In this document: positions 1 to 37,200 of the stretch, piece by piece
Layout of the letters: every line of letters begins with the position of its first letter
How positions within the stretch are numbered: position 1 is the first letter of the stretch
Origin: Cristatella mucedo
Taxonomy: Eukaryota; Bryozoa; Phylactolaemata; Cristatellidae
Assembly: GCA_009760855.2 (NCBI GenBank)
Contig: WPIO01000091.1
Coordinates: forward strand, 1,035,001 to 1,099,000
Direction of reading: 5' to 3'
Length of the DNA stretch: 64,000 nt
Program-made: the position numbers and the translations under genes
Notes under the pieces: model-generated
Told to the model about the DNA's origin: nothing
Seen by the model: only the letters and a program-made list of their open reading frames with translations
Databases searched by the model: none

Positions 1-404
1 CATTTCCACGTTTTGCACACAATAATTGTATGGTTGGGAGTCGCCACAACATGAGGAACTGTGTTAAAGGGTCGCGGCATTGGGAAGGTTGAGGACCACT
101 GCTCTAGAGAAATCATATTAATAATAGCTCGTTTGTATAGTGCCTGCAGTAAACCAGATCTCTATCCAGACACTCAACAACTTGCTATAAGAGAATCGGC
201 AGCTAAGGGCTAAGAGTGAAAAGTGCAAGTCACTGCAAGTCTTTACCGTATCCGGAAGCAACTTTCGGTACATGCAAGCTTTAGGCTTGAATACAAAAAG
301 ATTTCAGTTTAGTGCGAGGAACGGCGAGATGACTCGATGCTGAGTAGTGGGTGGTGGCACTAGAAGAGCAAGCTAGGATGGGTAGGCTATTGCGAGTGAG
401 TGGG

Positions 405-545
405 AAAAGTATTTTTCATTTCTATAGCACCCTAAGAGAACTTAATCTCTATCCAGGCACTTCACATATGCAGCAGGGCTTGAGCCCATGACCTTGGTCA
501 TCAAATGCATTCACCTTGACTTCGCCCGTTAAAGGCCAGTGACCT
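405..545 (-). repeat. tRNA-derived SINE with LINE-like 3' tail (family B)
   Basis: On the minus strand a degenerate tRNA-like B box (GGTCATGGGCTCAAGCCC) is followed by a tail reading approximately AGTGCCTGGATAGAGATTAA then GTTCTCTTAGGG. The tail matches the 3' end of the LINE copies in this window. A second copy lies at 61125-61265. This is a transposed SINE rather than a working tRNA gene, because the box spacing and the acceptor end are lost. Confidence 0.6.
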
Positions 546-554
546 GTCAGCCAG

Positions 555-720
555 ACTGCAGATCTTGAAAATGTATTCGATGGTTGATAGGAAGCCACTG
601 AAGCTGTGATAGAAGTTGTGATGTGGCAGCTACGCCGTTATTGACAGACCACTGACCCCGAGTTTTGTACCAGTTGCAGTCCATTCGATTCATTCAGGAC
701 TTCATTCGACCGTCAGTCGA
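555..720 (-). repeat. LINE 3'-coding fragment (diverged)
   Basis: The text from about 590 to 690 (a 'gaagccactgaagc... gatgtggcagctacgccgtt... gttttgtaccagttgcag' series) parallels 46690-46790. Both resemble the reverse complement of the LINE region coding the last part of the reverse-transcriptase ORF. The copy is too decayed to translate. From about 720 to 1300 I see no further feature. Confidence 0.4.
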
Positions 721-1309
721 CCTGTAATTCCAGACTATGTAGTTGAACTTGGTAATCATTGTAAATATAGTGTTATCCTCGGGTAAATTTAACTCGCCGG
801 CCTGGTAGCTAGTACAGTAGACCTTGATTACATCTGCTGCTGAAGTACATCTTATAGTGCTGGCCCAAAAAATCTACGCACCTGACAGAGCTGCTTGCTT
901 TTCGAGTTTGTCTGGGTGTATTCTCTATTATCTGCACAAACCAATTATGAAAGAACAGTAGAATGTGTTTTATTTCAAAAGAAATATAGAGGTGCTCATT
1001 AGCTGAAGCCTGCATCGTATCTTTCATGTTTCACTGGAATCAGAACTTGCTTGAGGTAGGACCCCAGAATTATATCTACACCCCGAAAACTTTGTCCACA
1101 TATTCGAATAAAAATTGACAGCCTGCTATAGTGAGTCTCACAGGAATGTACAGACGCAATGACAAGCCTTATGGATACCACGGGCTGTGCTATTTTGGCT
1201 TCGGCAGCTTTCAGTGGTAAGCAGTGCTCAAGTCAATATGACCAGGTTTTTCTTAGTTCATATTGCCAGAAGGGCGCTATCCTCGCATTGAAAAACGATT
1301 ATTATAATT

Positions 1310-2115
1310 GAGCGATGATGCTTGGTATTGTGAAAGCAACGATGAGGTACGATTTAAAGAAACTAGAACAGACCAGAAAAAGCTATTAAGGATCAGGAGC
1401 ACATTAGACATTGCTGCTCGAGGGTACAGGATAGGAAAATGACGATGGTGGCAATGTGTTCAGTATTTCGATGAAAATTATGAAGTTGTTTGAGCTCTCC
1501 TGAGTTGTTGTCAGCACCAAAACGATTGAGAAGAGGCTGCTCGAGCAAGGTGTGGTTTCCAGGGTTGATTAGAGGAGCTAAGTACTCTGTATAGACGAAT
1601 CAAAGTGCACGTTTTTTTACTCCTCCCGGGCACTCAGCAGTATGGAGGAACAAAGAGGAAGTGTACATAGGAGTTGTCTCCAAAAGTCAGGGAAAACAGC
1701 TGTGATTGTGGTAATGATCTGAGGTTGCTTTAGCGAATGCGATGTAGGGAGCTTTCACTGGTGCAAGAGATGATGCAACCAGAACACTATTTGGACATCG
1801 TTAAGAATTCGGGTATACTGTATGTACTTCAGATACATGATTTAAACCTTATTTGACAACTGGACAAATGATGACGCTTACCTCCGTCGTTGTATAGGAT
1901 TGTTTACAACCCTGTGCTGCTCCTCAATGCTGAGATCACTTCTGGTTTTTTAATTTCCCAAGTGAAGAGTCCAGACTTTAACCTCACATTGATTATCTGT
2001 GGCAGGAGCTGGAGCAAAGAGTATGCGAACGAGGCGAACTTATGCAGCAAGATTGTGATGAGCTTCTGTTAGAACTTCTGCAGAAGGAGTGGCAGAAAAT
2101 CACTGTGGACGTATG
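1310..2115 (+). pseudogene. Decayed Tc1/mariner-type transposase
   Basis: Conserved Tc1-family blocks appear in the correct order but in three different reading frames. DESKCTFFYS near 1594 is the region of the first catalytic Asp. A GCF block lies near 1727. MQPEHYLDIV at 1773 resembles the family's MxAExYxxIL block. VKSPDFNL at 1962 resembles the AQSPDLNPIE block. QKEWQKI at 2081 resembles the final EEW block. The shifts of frame and several stops show it is dead. I could not place the terminal inverted repeats. Family assignment rests on pattern recognition by eye. Confidence 0.6.
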
Positions 2116-2679
2116 CAGTTATCTAAACGAAAATCATGGAGGAAGAACAGCCTATACATTTTTTTATTTCATTACATTTTGGTTAATATCAAACTCTTTA
2201 TACAACGAACTGCTTCAATTTATTGCAACAGGTCGGCGTCCCCGGTTAATCGTATTCTAGTGAATTATTTAACCTCAGGGTGCATGGATTTTTGGGCCAG
2301 TGCTATATGTTTGTTATCCGGATGTCACATTCTGCTTTTGCAAGCAATGTGCTAACCCGATGTGTGTGGTGTGCACATTTATTGTGGTGTGAGCACTTGC
2401 ATACATCGCATCAGCCTGGCTGGTGATCCAAGTGCTTGTTAGGTAAACGTGCACATGTACTCTTTGTCTCGGTATGTGTGCCAATACCTGTGTGCAGCGG
2501 CGCACACGGTTTTGTCAAGGAGGTGCAGAAACCTTGACATTGCATTTAGTGCAACCCAGCACACCTCACTGTACCTCTACAATGCATGCTTGTATGCTCA
2601 CTTTACTTGCATGCATGTATTGCATTCTTGTTTTAGCATCTTTGCATTGCACTCGGGCACCTGTTGAGGACACCCCAAC
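2116..2679. other. Region just upstream of the SLC20 start
   Basis: No coding exon, TATA box or other promoter element could be supported here. The stretch is rich in TG/CA dinucleotides from 2350 to 2640 and should contain at least part of the 5' UTR or an upstream intron, but its limits are not visible. Confidence 0.3.
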
Positions 2680-28530
<25,851 letters not shown>

Positions 28531-28926
28531 ATGACTGGGCTACCAAGACCTTCGCAACCACTCTCTCGATCGGCCTTCGTTTCGCCCAATGTAATCACAT
28601 CTGCTGAGTGCTTGACTTCGGATCGAGCATTGAACACACCTCGCTTGCATGTTTACTAGTATGGCAGCCACGGTGCGGCCGCCGACTTTGTGGACCGAGA
28701 GGGTGCCGCTCTTTATTGCTACCCTGAAAGCAGAGCCTACACACGCATCGCATTCCCTGCTTCGTGCCAACTGGTCTAATGGACCGGTCTAAATAGACTG
28801 TAAATAGATCTGATCCTTTTGGCATGCTCCTGCTTCCTCTCTTCCTTTTCTTCATCTCGAACTTCTTGCTCGATCGCTAGCCACCTCCTGCTTGGCAGTC
28901 TTGTTTTTTATTGCTGAACTATGCAG

Positions 28927-28932
28927 AATAAA
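28927..28932 (+). terminator. SLC20A: Polyadenylation signal for SLC20
   Basis: Canonical AATAAA about 400 bases after the SLC20 stop codon, followed by a GT-containing stretch (GTATTTTGAGTAAG). It predicts a 3' UTR of about 420 bases. It is the first AATAAA after the stop. Confidence 0.65.
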
Positions 28933-30971
28933 GTATTTTGAGTAAGTTCCAACATCGCAGGCACGTGCCTCTCCTGGTCAGCAAGGGTGATTGGTCAATC
29001 AGGTGTCAGCAGCCCGAAAATCGGCAGGTCTTTGACAGATGAAGATTAGGCTAGGTCTTGAGTGCAAATGTCCATAAATTTGCAAATAGTAAGACAGGTT
29101 TTTCTGCGTGGCCAAACCTCAGAAGAGGTGGGCTGGCTGCTCTCGTACCACTGGCATAGCCTTTGAATGGTACTGTGACCATGACCTAACGGGGCTAGCC
29201 GAACATATATAGGAGGCTGACTTTTGGGTGTGCCTCCCCCGAGATCGGCCCTACAGTGGCTTGCAGCCTAGTAGACCCTTTAATCAGAATCTGTCAGGGG
29301 TGGGCTAAAGCCCTGGTGATTTTTTTCAGAGCCGACTAGTACCGACTTTCAAATTCATTACTTGGAATAGACTGCCCAAGAGCCCATCAATGCAATCGGT
29401 AAGCTAACTCCTGGGCTGTGTTGTTGCTTTATATAGGTAAAGCATTACAATCTCAGATGGTCTGTGACCAAGTGAATGTGACCCAAAGTCACGGAGAGTG
29501 TGTCCGTGCACAGGCGTGACACTAACTGACTTTGCGAGCGACGCCAAACTGAACCGCTTGGATCGAAACATTCTGCTTCGACAAAAGGACATTGAGGATG
29601 GCAGGAACACTTAAAAATATCAAAACATCAAAAATGCATAGACATGTCAATTTGTGAAATTCGCTCACTAGCTGCTGCTAATTAAAGGTACCGACCACGA
29701 CTAGAAAGTTAATTATCTGCACTCTCGTTCTAAATCTCGTGATACAACCTTAAGCAGACTTTCAGCAATACTCAGCTGTTATGAAATTCGGTTGCATTAC
29801 ACGGGCATTCTGAGTTATTTGCACAATAATCCCGTGAAAATATATTTCCATGCAACTCTCAGCAAGGTTGAATAGCCTCTACACACAATCCACAGGTCTG
29901 CCACACCGTGGAATTGATATTTCCAATCATGCCACACCTCTCGAATCGATGCTCACGATTACTAAAATTTAAATTCTAGTTCAATCCGTTGGCCATTGAA
30001 CCGGTTTCGGTGTCCACTCGAGGGAAATTCTTTTCCGGTTTTCAGCCCCATGGCAGACCAACTTAGGTCGCTGCAGTTGGCAATTAATAAGACTTATAAT
30101 TTGCTAATATACAGACTTCAATCTTCGTATACCCTACTATTTTTTTCAGTCTCCAAACTTAAGGTGGAAACCTCGAATAGCAACCAATACCTAAGCCCAC
30201 GATGACCGACAATACGTCACCTGAAAGAGGCTACGAGGGCACGACAATGAAAATTTTGCAAGACATAGATAAGCATACGTCACCTTTCATTCACGGTACA
30301 AGCCCCGCAGGCTAGCAGCATCTCTTAGGCTCGAGCCTTGTTTCGAAATCTTGAATACCGATTGAGTCTTCTCACTAAGTGCAACTGAAGCTCACTTGCC
30401 GGTGGCTGTGCTTCAGCAATCACTCAGACACAAGTTGGTCGCCTTGCTATCCCAATCGAATGGTTTGTTGCAGCATCTGTTTTTGTCAGCATTTGTTGCA
30501 TCGAGCATGACACCAGGCATCGACACTTGGAAGCAGAAACCATAGCACAGACTGATACAGTTGGGGTAGGGATCACTGGCAGCAACGTCAGACTGATGAT
30601 CGCTACCTGATTGCACTTAAATTGTATTGCTAGATACTAACTTGTTGCCACAACACCAAAGCAATGGAGCACCTACAGTCGGTCAGCACCACGTTCAATC
30701 TTATACTTAAGCACCGAGCGCCAAGTAATAATATGCGTATATTTACGCTTATTGCGCCAGCTTGCTTTACGAAGCACCTGTCACTGGAAGGTAGCTGTCA
30801 CAGGGCGTGCTAGTTGTCGACGGTCGTGGTTGCTCGCCCATTCGTGCCTGCAGAGGTCGGCTCGAGGCGCTTCCTACCCGCAATCCAGCGTTGCAAGTCT
30901 ACGTGCGCGACCAGCGACAAGAGCGCACTCTCTAGTTAGGCCTCGTATCGCGATTGCCCAACACAGGCTGG
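28933..30971. other. Convergent intergenic gap between SLC20 and NHLRC2
   Basis: About 2 kb between the 3' ends of two genes that face each other. No coding exon, LINE or SINE could be supported. It should contain the NHLRC2 3' UTR, but I saw no canonical minus-strand AATAAA close to its stop. Confidence 0.6.
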
Positions 30972-31261
30972 TCACGTGCTAATGACGTGAGCTAATTCGA
31001 GACGAACATCCTTCGGTTGCGAATCGCTCACTTGCTTGCCTATAAACCTCACCGGAACGTCGAACAGAATCGTTGCTCGCTTGCAAGCAGCAGCTTCACA
31101 GTAGAAGACAATGACCTCGACCTGCACGTGCTGTGCCGTGGACCTCAGCTCGTTGCGTGAAGCTAAACAGTCTGTACTATCGATGAAGCCGAGGGAAAGA
31201 GTGAAGACAGGCTGCCGCTCCAAGGACGAGAATGCTTGACGGCAGATATCCGCTTTCATTC
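30972..31261 (-). CDS. NHLRC2: NHLRC2 exon 10 (stop codon)
   Basis: Acceptor TTTGCCATTTCAG|, entered in phase 1; stop TGA at 30974-30972. It codes the C-terminal domain, including [20 protein letters not shown], equivalent to [20 protein letters not shown] of the human protein. Confidence 0.93.
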
Positions 31262-34200
31262 CTGAAATGGCAAAGAAATATAAAGATGTCGCATCCGTAC
31301 TGGCAGGTTGCAAGACACAACCTCGATGCATCGAGAAGACACGTGCGTAGCGCACGGCAATACAAAGAGAGACCCGGTGGTGTAAGGTGCGTGATTTCAG
31401 TGGAAAAGAGACACTTTGAGCAGCAACTCACCGAACGGAATGGACAGCCGAGTCACGCACGCAGCATCGGTGTTCAAATGCAGGTGCTGCGACAGCTGCA
31501 TGCTCACGATCAGCGCGAGGGTGTCATGCTCGTCCAACCTCGTTTCCGGCATGGCAATGTGCACGACCGACTTCAGAGAGTGGTTAAAAAGAGGCTTCGA
31601 GTCAGCATCCGGCTTGTCAACAAAGTTTATAGGGACCTGAAGAGCAAAATCGACAGATTAGCAGCAAGCAGATGATGGAGAACGAGCAGGACATGGACTC
31701 TGTGGGACAGAAGCCACAGCAGACCGGAAACCACTCTTGTGCTACCTTTGCAGGCCTAGCTGGAAGCTGCTTGTCACGTGGCACGGCCAACAGACTCACC
31801 GGCTTCACGCTGTTGGAGGCCAGGTCGAGCACGACCACCGAGTGCCTGTTGGTGTTGGCCACGTACAGCAGCCGCCGACGCTCGTCAGCGCAGAGGCCTC
31901 CAGGCTCGGAAAGGTCAAGGTCAGCTATACCCCATGCCGTGCACAGCTTGCTGCTCACATCTACTGACTTGAGCTACAGGCAGAATGCTAGAGCGATGTA
32001 GGCGCTGTGAGCACGACCGCAGGCTGCTAGCCTTTGCTACGTCACGCACTGGATCACCGGGAACACCGGCATGCAATAAACAACAAAGACATGCCTGCAC
32101 ACAGCGCAGATACAGGTGTGTTTGATGCCTGTACTGCGTGTCTCATGGGTATTTACGACCCGATAAAACTGCCTTCCGTAATGGCTCACTGGGTAAGGCG
32201 GTTGCTTTTCAAGACCTTGGCCCCGAGGTCGTGGGTTCGAATCCTGTCGTGGGCGATCCTTTATCGTCACTGCAAGCGGTGGTGATAGCCGTAAAGGCTC
32301 TTCTGTCGCTATACAAAAAGAGGCTGTTAAATCAGCTGGCATTTTTTTTCGTAAGTGTACATGAGTGGGCTTACCGGTAGCCGGTAGCCACTGCTCTAAC
32401 ATAATTGTCTAGCTCTTTAGGGCAGTTCTTGTTGGATCTTTCTTCTATATCGATCGTGCTTCCTTTGCAGCCATTTGACAGTGCCTGGAAAGTGATTTAA
32501 GTTATCTAAGACTGCTACACAAATGTATTATCATTATTATTATTTTATTATTATAGATATGTGTGAACTAGCCCACAGCCCGGATGGGACAAAAGGCAAA
32601 ATTAAAGGGAGGTGGCTCAGAAATATTGAATGATGGTGGCTCAGAATGATGATGAATGTGGTAGATCTTCACCCGCTACAGCAAGCTGTGTGCAAAAAGC
32701 ATTGCTCAGCTCACACTGCCATGCCTCTGCTACTGACACAAGCATTAATTCAAACTCAGTTCTGCAGAGAGAGGCATCTCATACGGCCTTAGCAACTGCA
32801 AAGGTCGGGATACTTAAGGAGTCGAAACAGTTTAATGATACCTGCAGAGGGTCAAAAACATGCCCGATCGCCACTTAAATGTCTCATCTGACTCTGAGGA
32901 AGGCGCTTGTGTAGAGGGCCTAAATTTGCATGCGGCCACACTCAGGCTGGCGGGCTACTGACGGGAGCCGAGTAGTTTAAACCCCGACACACATCAGCCG
33001 AGCATGCTGCGCGAGCTTAGGCACTCTTGTGAGCAGCGCTGCAAGTCTCGCACCATCACGAAGGCAGAAAATCGAGCAAATCGAGCAAGGCACAAAGACG
33101 ACACCTACCTTGTGGTTGTACGTGTCGGCTACAAAGAGGCGGCGCGCAAGCACGGCCACGGCGAGCGGGTGCTGCAGGCGTGCCTCCATTCCAACGCCGT
33201 CCACGTCACCATAGGCAAAAAGGTTCTGCAATGTGGCAAATAACGGTCGGTCATACGACGTAAACAAGTGCCCACCTGAGAAAACCTGGGAATGGCGATG
33301 CACCGAGCACGCCCTGGTGGCAGGCAGGCGCACACAACGGTCTGCCGGCTTCGGTATCGGTGCCCAAAGGGCGTCTATCTCTTAGGGGCAGGAGCCTTGT
33401 CGCTGGGGCTCGTGGTGTCGGCAATCCGCTGACCGATGGCGGAGGCACAGTGTCGCCCTTCTAGCTACGTGTGCCCAGCGAAAAGTCTGGGAAACCGACG
33501 TATGCCCGAGGTCACTCCCTTGACCTGCACGCAGACACGCGACCTCGCGAGCGCAGAGCGAGCTACTGCAGCTTCCGAGCCGCAGACGAGCACTCACTGA
33601 GGGCATAAAAGCGAGACAGCTTGACACTCGAGATCCGATCGCTTGAGAAGAGAAATCGCCGATCGAAGAAGATCGCTTGAGAAGTCGTGTGTGCGAGGCA
33701 CTCGGTGGCCGTTGCGCCCCGATAGGGCGATTGATCGGCCGGCAAGATCGACCACCAAATACATCGCTCGATTTCTTTTGTTACTGCAGTTCCCGAGCGG
33801 GCTGCCGTTGCAACTAGCTATAGCTAGCTCTCGCCCGGAACGTCTGCAGTAAGGGTCTGCACGTCTAGTGCATCGGCGATAGGGGAAACAATCCTGCTGG
33901 CTCCAGTGCTCCAAGTGTCTCGGTGCATCCGTGACAACATATAGCTTCTTTCCACCGACACACGTACAGGACAGAGATGATTGATTTAGTCCTAAAGGCG
34001 CTGGTAGAAACACTTGCTTCACACTCCTTCAAGTGCAGCAGGTGCGCCCCCTCCACTATGGAAGCCGCAGTTTTGAACCGGTCAATGGCAATCAGAAAAA
34101 CCAAGGAGTCCACAATCCGGTTTTAGGTTATAAGAGCAGCTCGAAACGCATCGTCCAATTGGGGAACACACGGTCATGCGCTCGAAACCCTCACAGCCAA

Positions 34201-37200
34201 ATGCCAATGGCCGACCGCCATGAGACCTGCTTGCAGCACTGCTGTCAGCCCTGCTGCTGCACTTACCATTGGATTTCGGTCGCCTCCCACGAGGCCTTTC
34301 ACTGATCCATCGCGGAGGGAGACAACTCGGATGGACGAGCTCTCACTGTCGGCAACGTAAAGGCAGCCTCCTTCTGAGTCCACACACAGGCCAGACGGCT
34401 GAGCAAAGGCAGCGCGCCTGGGGTACAAGTTGTTGCGGTTCTCCTCGTTTCCGCTCCCGACGAGCGCCACGCAGGTCAGCGCCTCGTAGTGCCTGAGAGA
34501 GGAGAGGGGAAACATGATGAGCAAGAGCAGCAACTCCCAAACCGAGTGCCAGGAGCACAGAGCATGAAAGATCAGAGCGCTCTCTGTTCTTTTCTTCTGT
34601 TGCTTCGGACTCTTGGGACTTGCCACCGCACGTAGGGGTGGCTTTTTCGTGATTCTTTGATTCTATGCATATGAATTAAGCTAAAGGCTAAAGGATCGTC
34701 GAACTTGCTAGAAGAGCGTAGCCACAGCAGCAGCAGCAGGAACAGCGATAGAAGCAGGAGCTGGAGCAGCAGGAAGGCTGCTGCCGATGCTTGAATCATT
34801 GGATAGCGAGCAGCCTGCCTGGACCAATAGTGTGCATTTAAACTCGCTTGCTGCGGCACTTTTTCAGTCATATATCACCCTGGGTCTTAGCCCAGGGGTA
34901 CGGCACTCGCTCTGCACAAACCGGGCCTTGGGTACGAGTTCTGCAGTGAGGCGATCATTGATTTCCCACTGCAAGCAATGGTGATGGCAGGTAAGGCGAT
35001 ACATAAATGAGGCTTCTGAATCAGATAACCTTTCACTTTATATGCAACCAGCACAAAGCATGCAGCTACGGGTCAGCGTTCAGCAAGCACTGCGCCTGCT
35101 GTTGAATTCAATGCCCGCCCTCGTCGTGCTCGAACCCTAGGAGTGATGTAGAAGAAGCTTGACCAACCCCAGTCAATAAGCACGAGGTTGCAACTTGCGT
35201 CGTAACGAACAATTATTTTATCATGAACGGCCAGAGAGTGTATATTGCTTCAAAAACTTTGGATCGCTGACAAAGATTTAGAGCCAAAAGAGAACCGATC
35301 TATAGTCACGAGGGAATAAACCCTCCCAGCACCAGTGTGGTGGTCACACACAAGCACACGGTGACAGCAACAGCAAAGCCTCAAAGCAAAAGCAAGGGAG
35401 GGTGGAGGACACTGTAGCGCCTGTAGACATCAATTGTCACGATTCAGGATTACCATTGTACCTACAAGCTTTGCCACCATACTGAGTCTTTGAGGAATAG
35501 CCCCCAGATCTGATGTGTCCCTGCCATGGCTATCAGCAAAACCGAACATCCATCTGAAAAGTAAACATACCAGGTCGGTGGAGTCATAGCCAACAATAGC
35601 GATCCAACGAGTCGCAAAATGGAAAGATACTCGGGCACTAAACTTCTACATTCGTGGTGAAAAAATGAGGGAAACGAATTAACACCCCCAGTAGACTTGC
35701 TCAACCATCAATGCTGCGGATGTCAACCACTTCTCACACATCTAATCGCTCGTCTGCACACTTCAATTACGATCAGGAAGCAGGTCAATATCACCCTATC
35801 TACCATATGAATGGCAACTGCTGAATATGCTGCAACTTGCTGCAATGCAACCAAATGCTGCAACTTGCAGTCATTTAAAATAGCAGCAATCCATACCATT
35901 CCTTTCGTAAAAGGCAATATCCCACGGTGACGAGATGGCTTGCTGACGAGCTGAGTTTCCACCAACATGATCATGTCCTTGTTTTCCAGTACCAGCGACC
36001 GTGCTAACTCGCATGGCAGTGAGGTCTACCTAAAATAGGGACAATCAAATTATTGAAAAATGCCCTCTGCAGCTAGCTCACCGAGCTAAGAGACTCGTCC
36101 GAGTGACACGTGCTTGTCAGCATCGACTCATGTGTGACTACCGATAAAAGCACAGCCGATAGTAGCTTGATGAAAAATAGCTCATTTAAATCATGCATAA
36201 ATAACTACCACTACAAACAGTGAGAACTCGCTTGAGAGAAAGACTTTAATGATATACAGCAGTGGCAACCACCAGTTAAATGTAAGGACTGTGGCTAATA
36301 TTAAATGCGCGACTTGCGTGGCACTAAGGTACAGAGCACAGACACGTGACTATAACCAGAGGCTGCTATACACTACAATGGCCGACTAAGGAGGACACGT
36401 GAGCTTGTCGGAGCATGGGAATACAGTAGCTCTCTCTTTTAGCAGGACTAGGGAGAGGAGTGCCATTTACAGTTGCCACTAATATGGCCGTAAAGTCGAT
36501 TTTACAACATAAGAAATTCATCAACCTGCAAAATGCATCCCCTTAGCAAAAGGAGGTAGAATGGCATCCAGCCGATCTGCAGATACAAGCCAAAGTTCCC
36601 AGTCCACCCTGCATACGGCCTGAAACGGCTTGGCTCCTTTGCACCCAGCTGCACTAAAGCAGAAGCAGTGCCAGCCTTGCTCAGGACAAAAAGACTAGCT
36701 TGCCCTTTCTTTGGCAGCTGGCAGGCACCGCCTGCTTTAGGTCCGCAGGCCATACACTACAGAGAGAACTTGCACAATTCTTGCACACTGGTGATTATAT
36801 TTTCTCGCGCTGCCTATTGTGGCAACTCCATTCCAGCCGCCTTTTGCTGCTGCTTCGAAGCTACTTACTCACTCCCCTGTCCTCCTAATTCCATTATGCC
36901 TCTTGCTGTTTCTTTTATTGCACGGAGAAAGGCTATTGGCTACTGATTGCTCAAACGACTGCCACACAGAGGCATTGGGGGTTGTGGGGAAAACTCTCCA
37001 TCATAACTCTCACTTAGACTCTTAGGCTTAGTGGAGTTAAATGAAGAGCTTCAGTACATGTGCACATACAGGCGCATACATACATATAGTACATACATTA
37101 AATGCCACAAGTATGTTCCCACTCAGAATTGGCGATTTTCGACGTATGTTCACGAAACTTAAGGTAAACATGCCCATCAAATGTGCAAATAGCAATAACA

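Noticed and set aside
32190-32255. tRNA gene
   Set aside because: The A and B boxes are those of a SINE head: there is no acceptor-stem pairing and the same sequence recurs about a dozen times with a shared downstream body.
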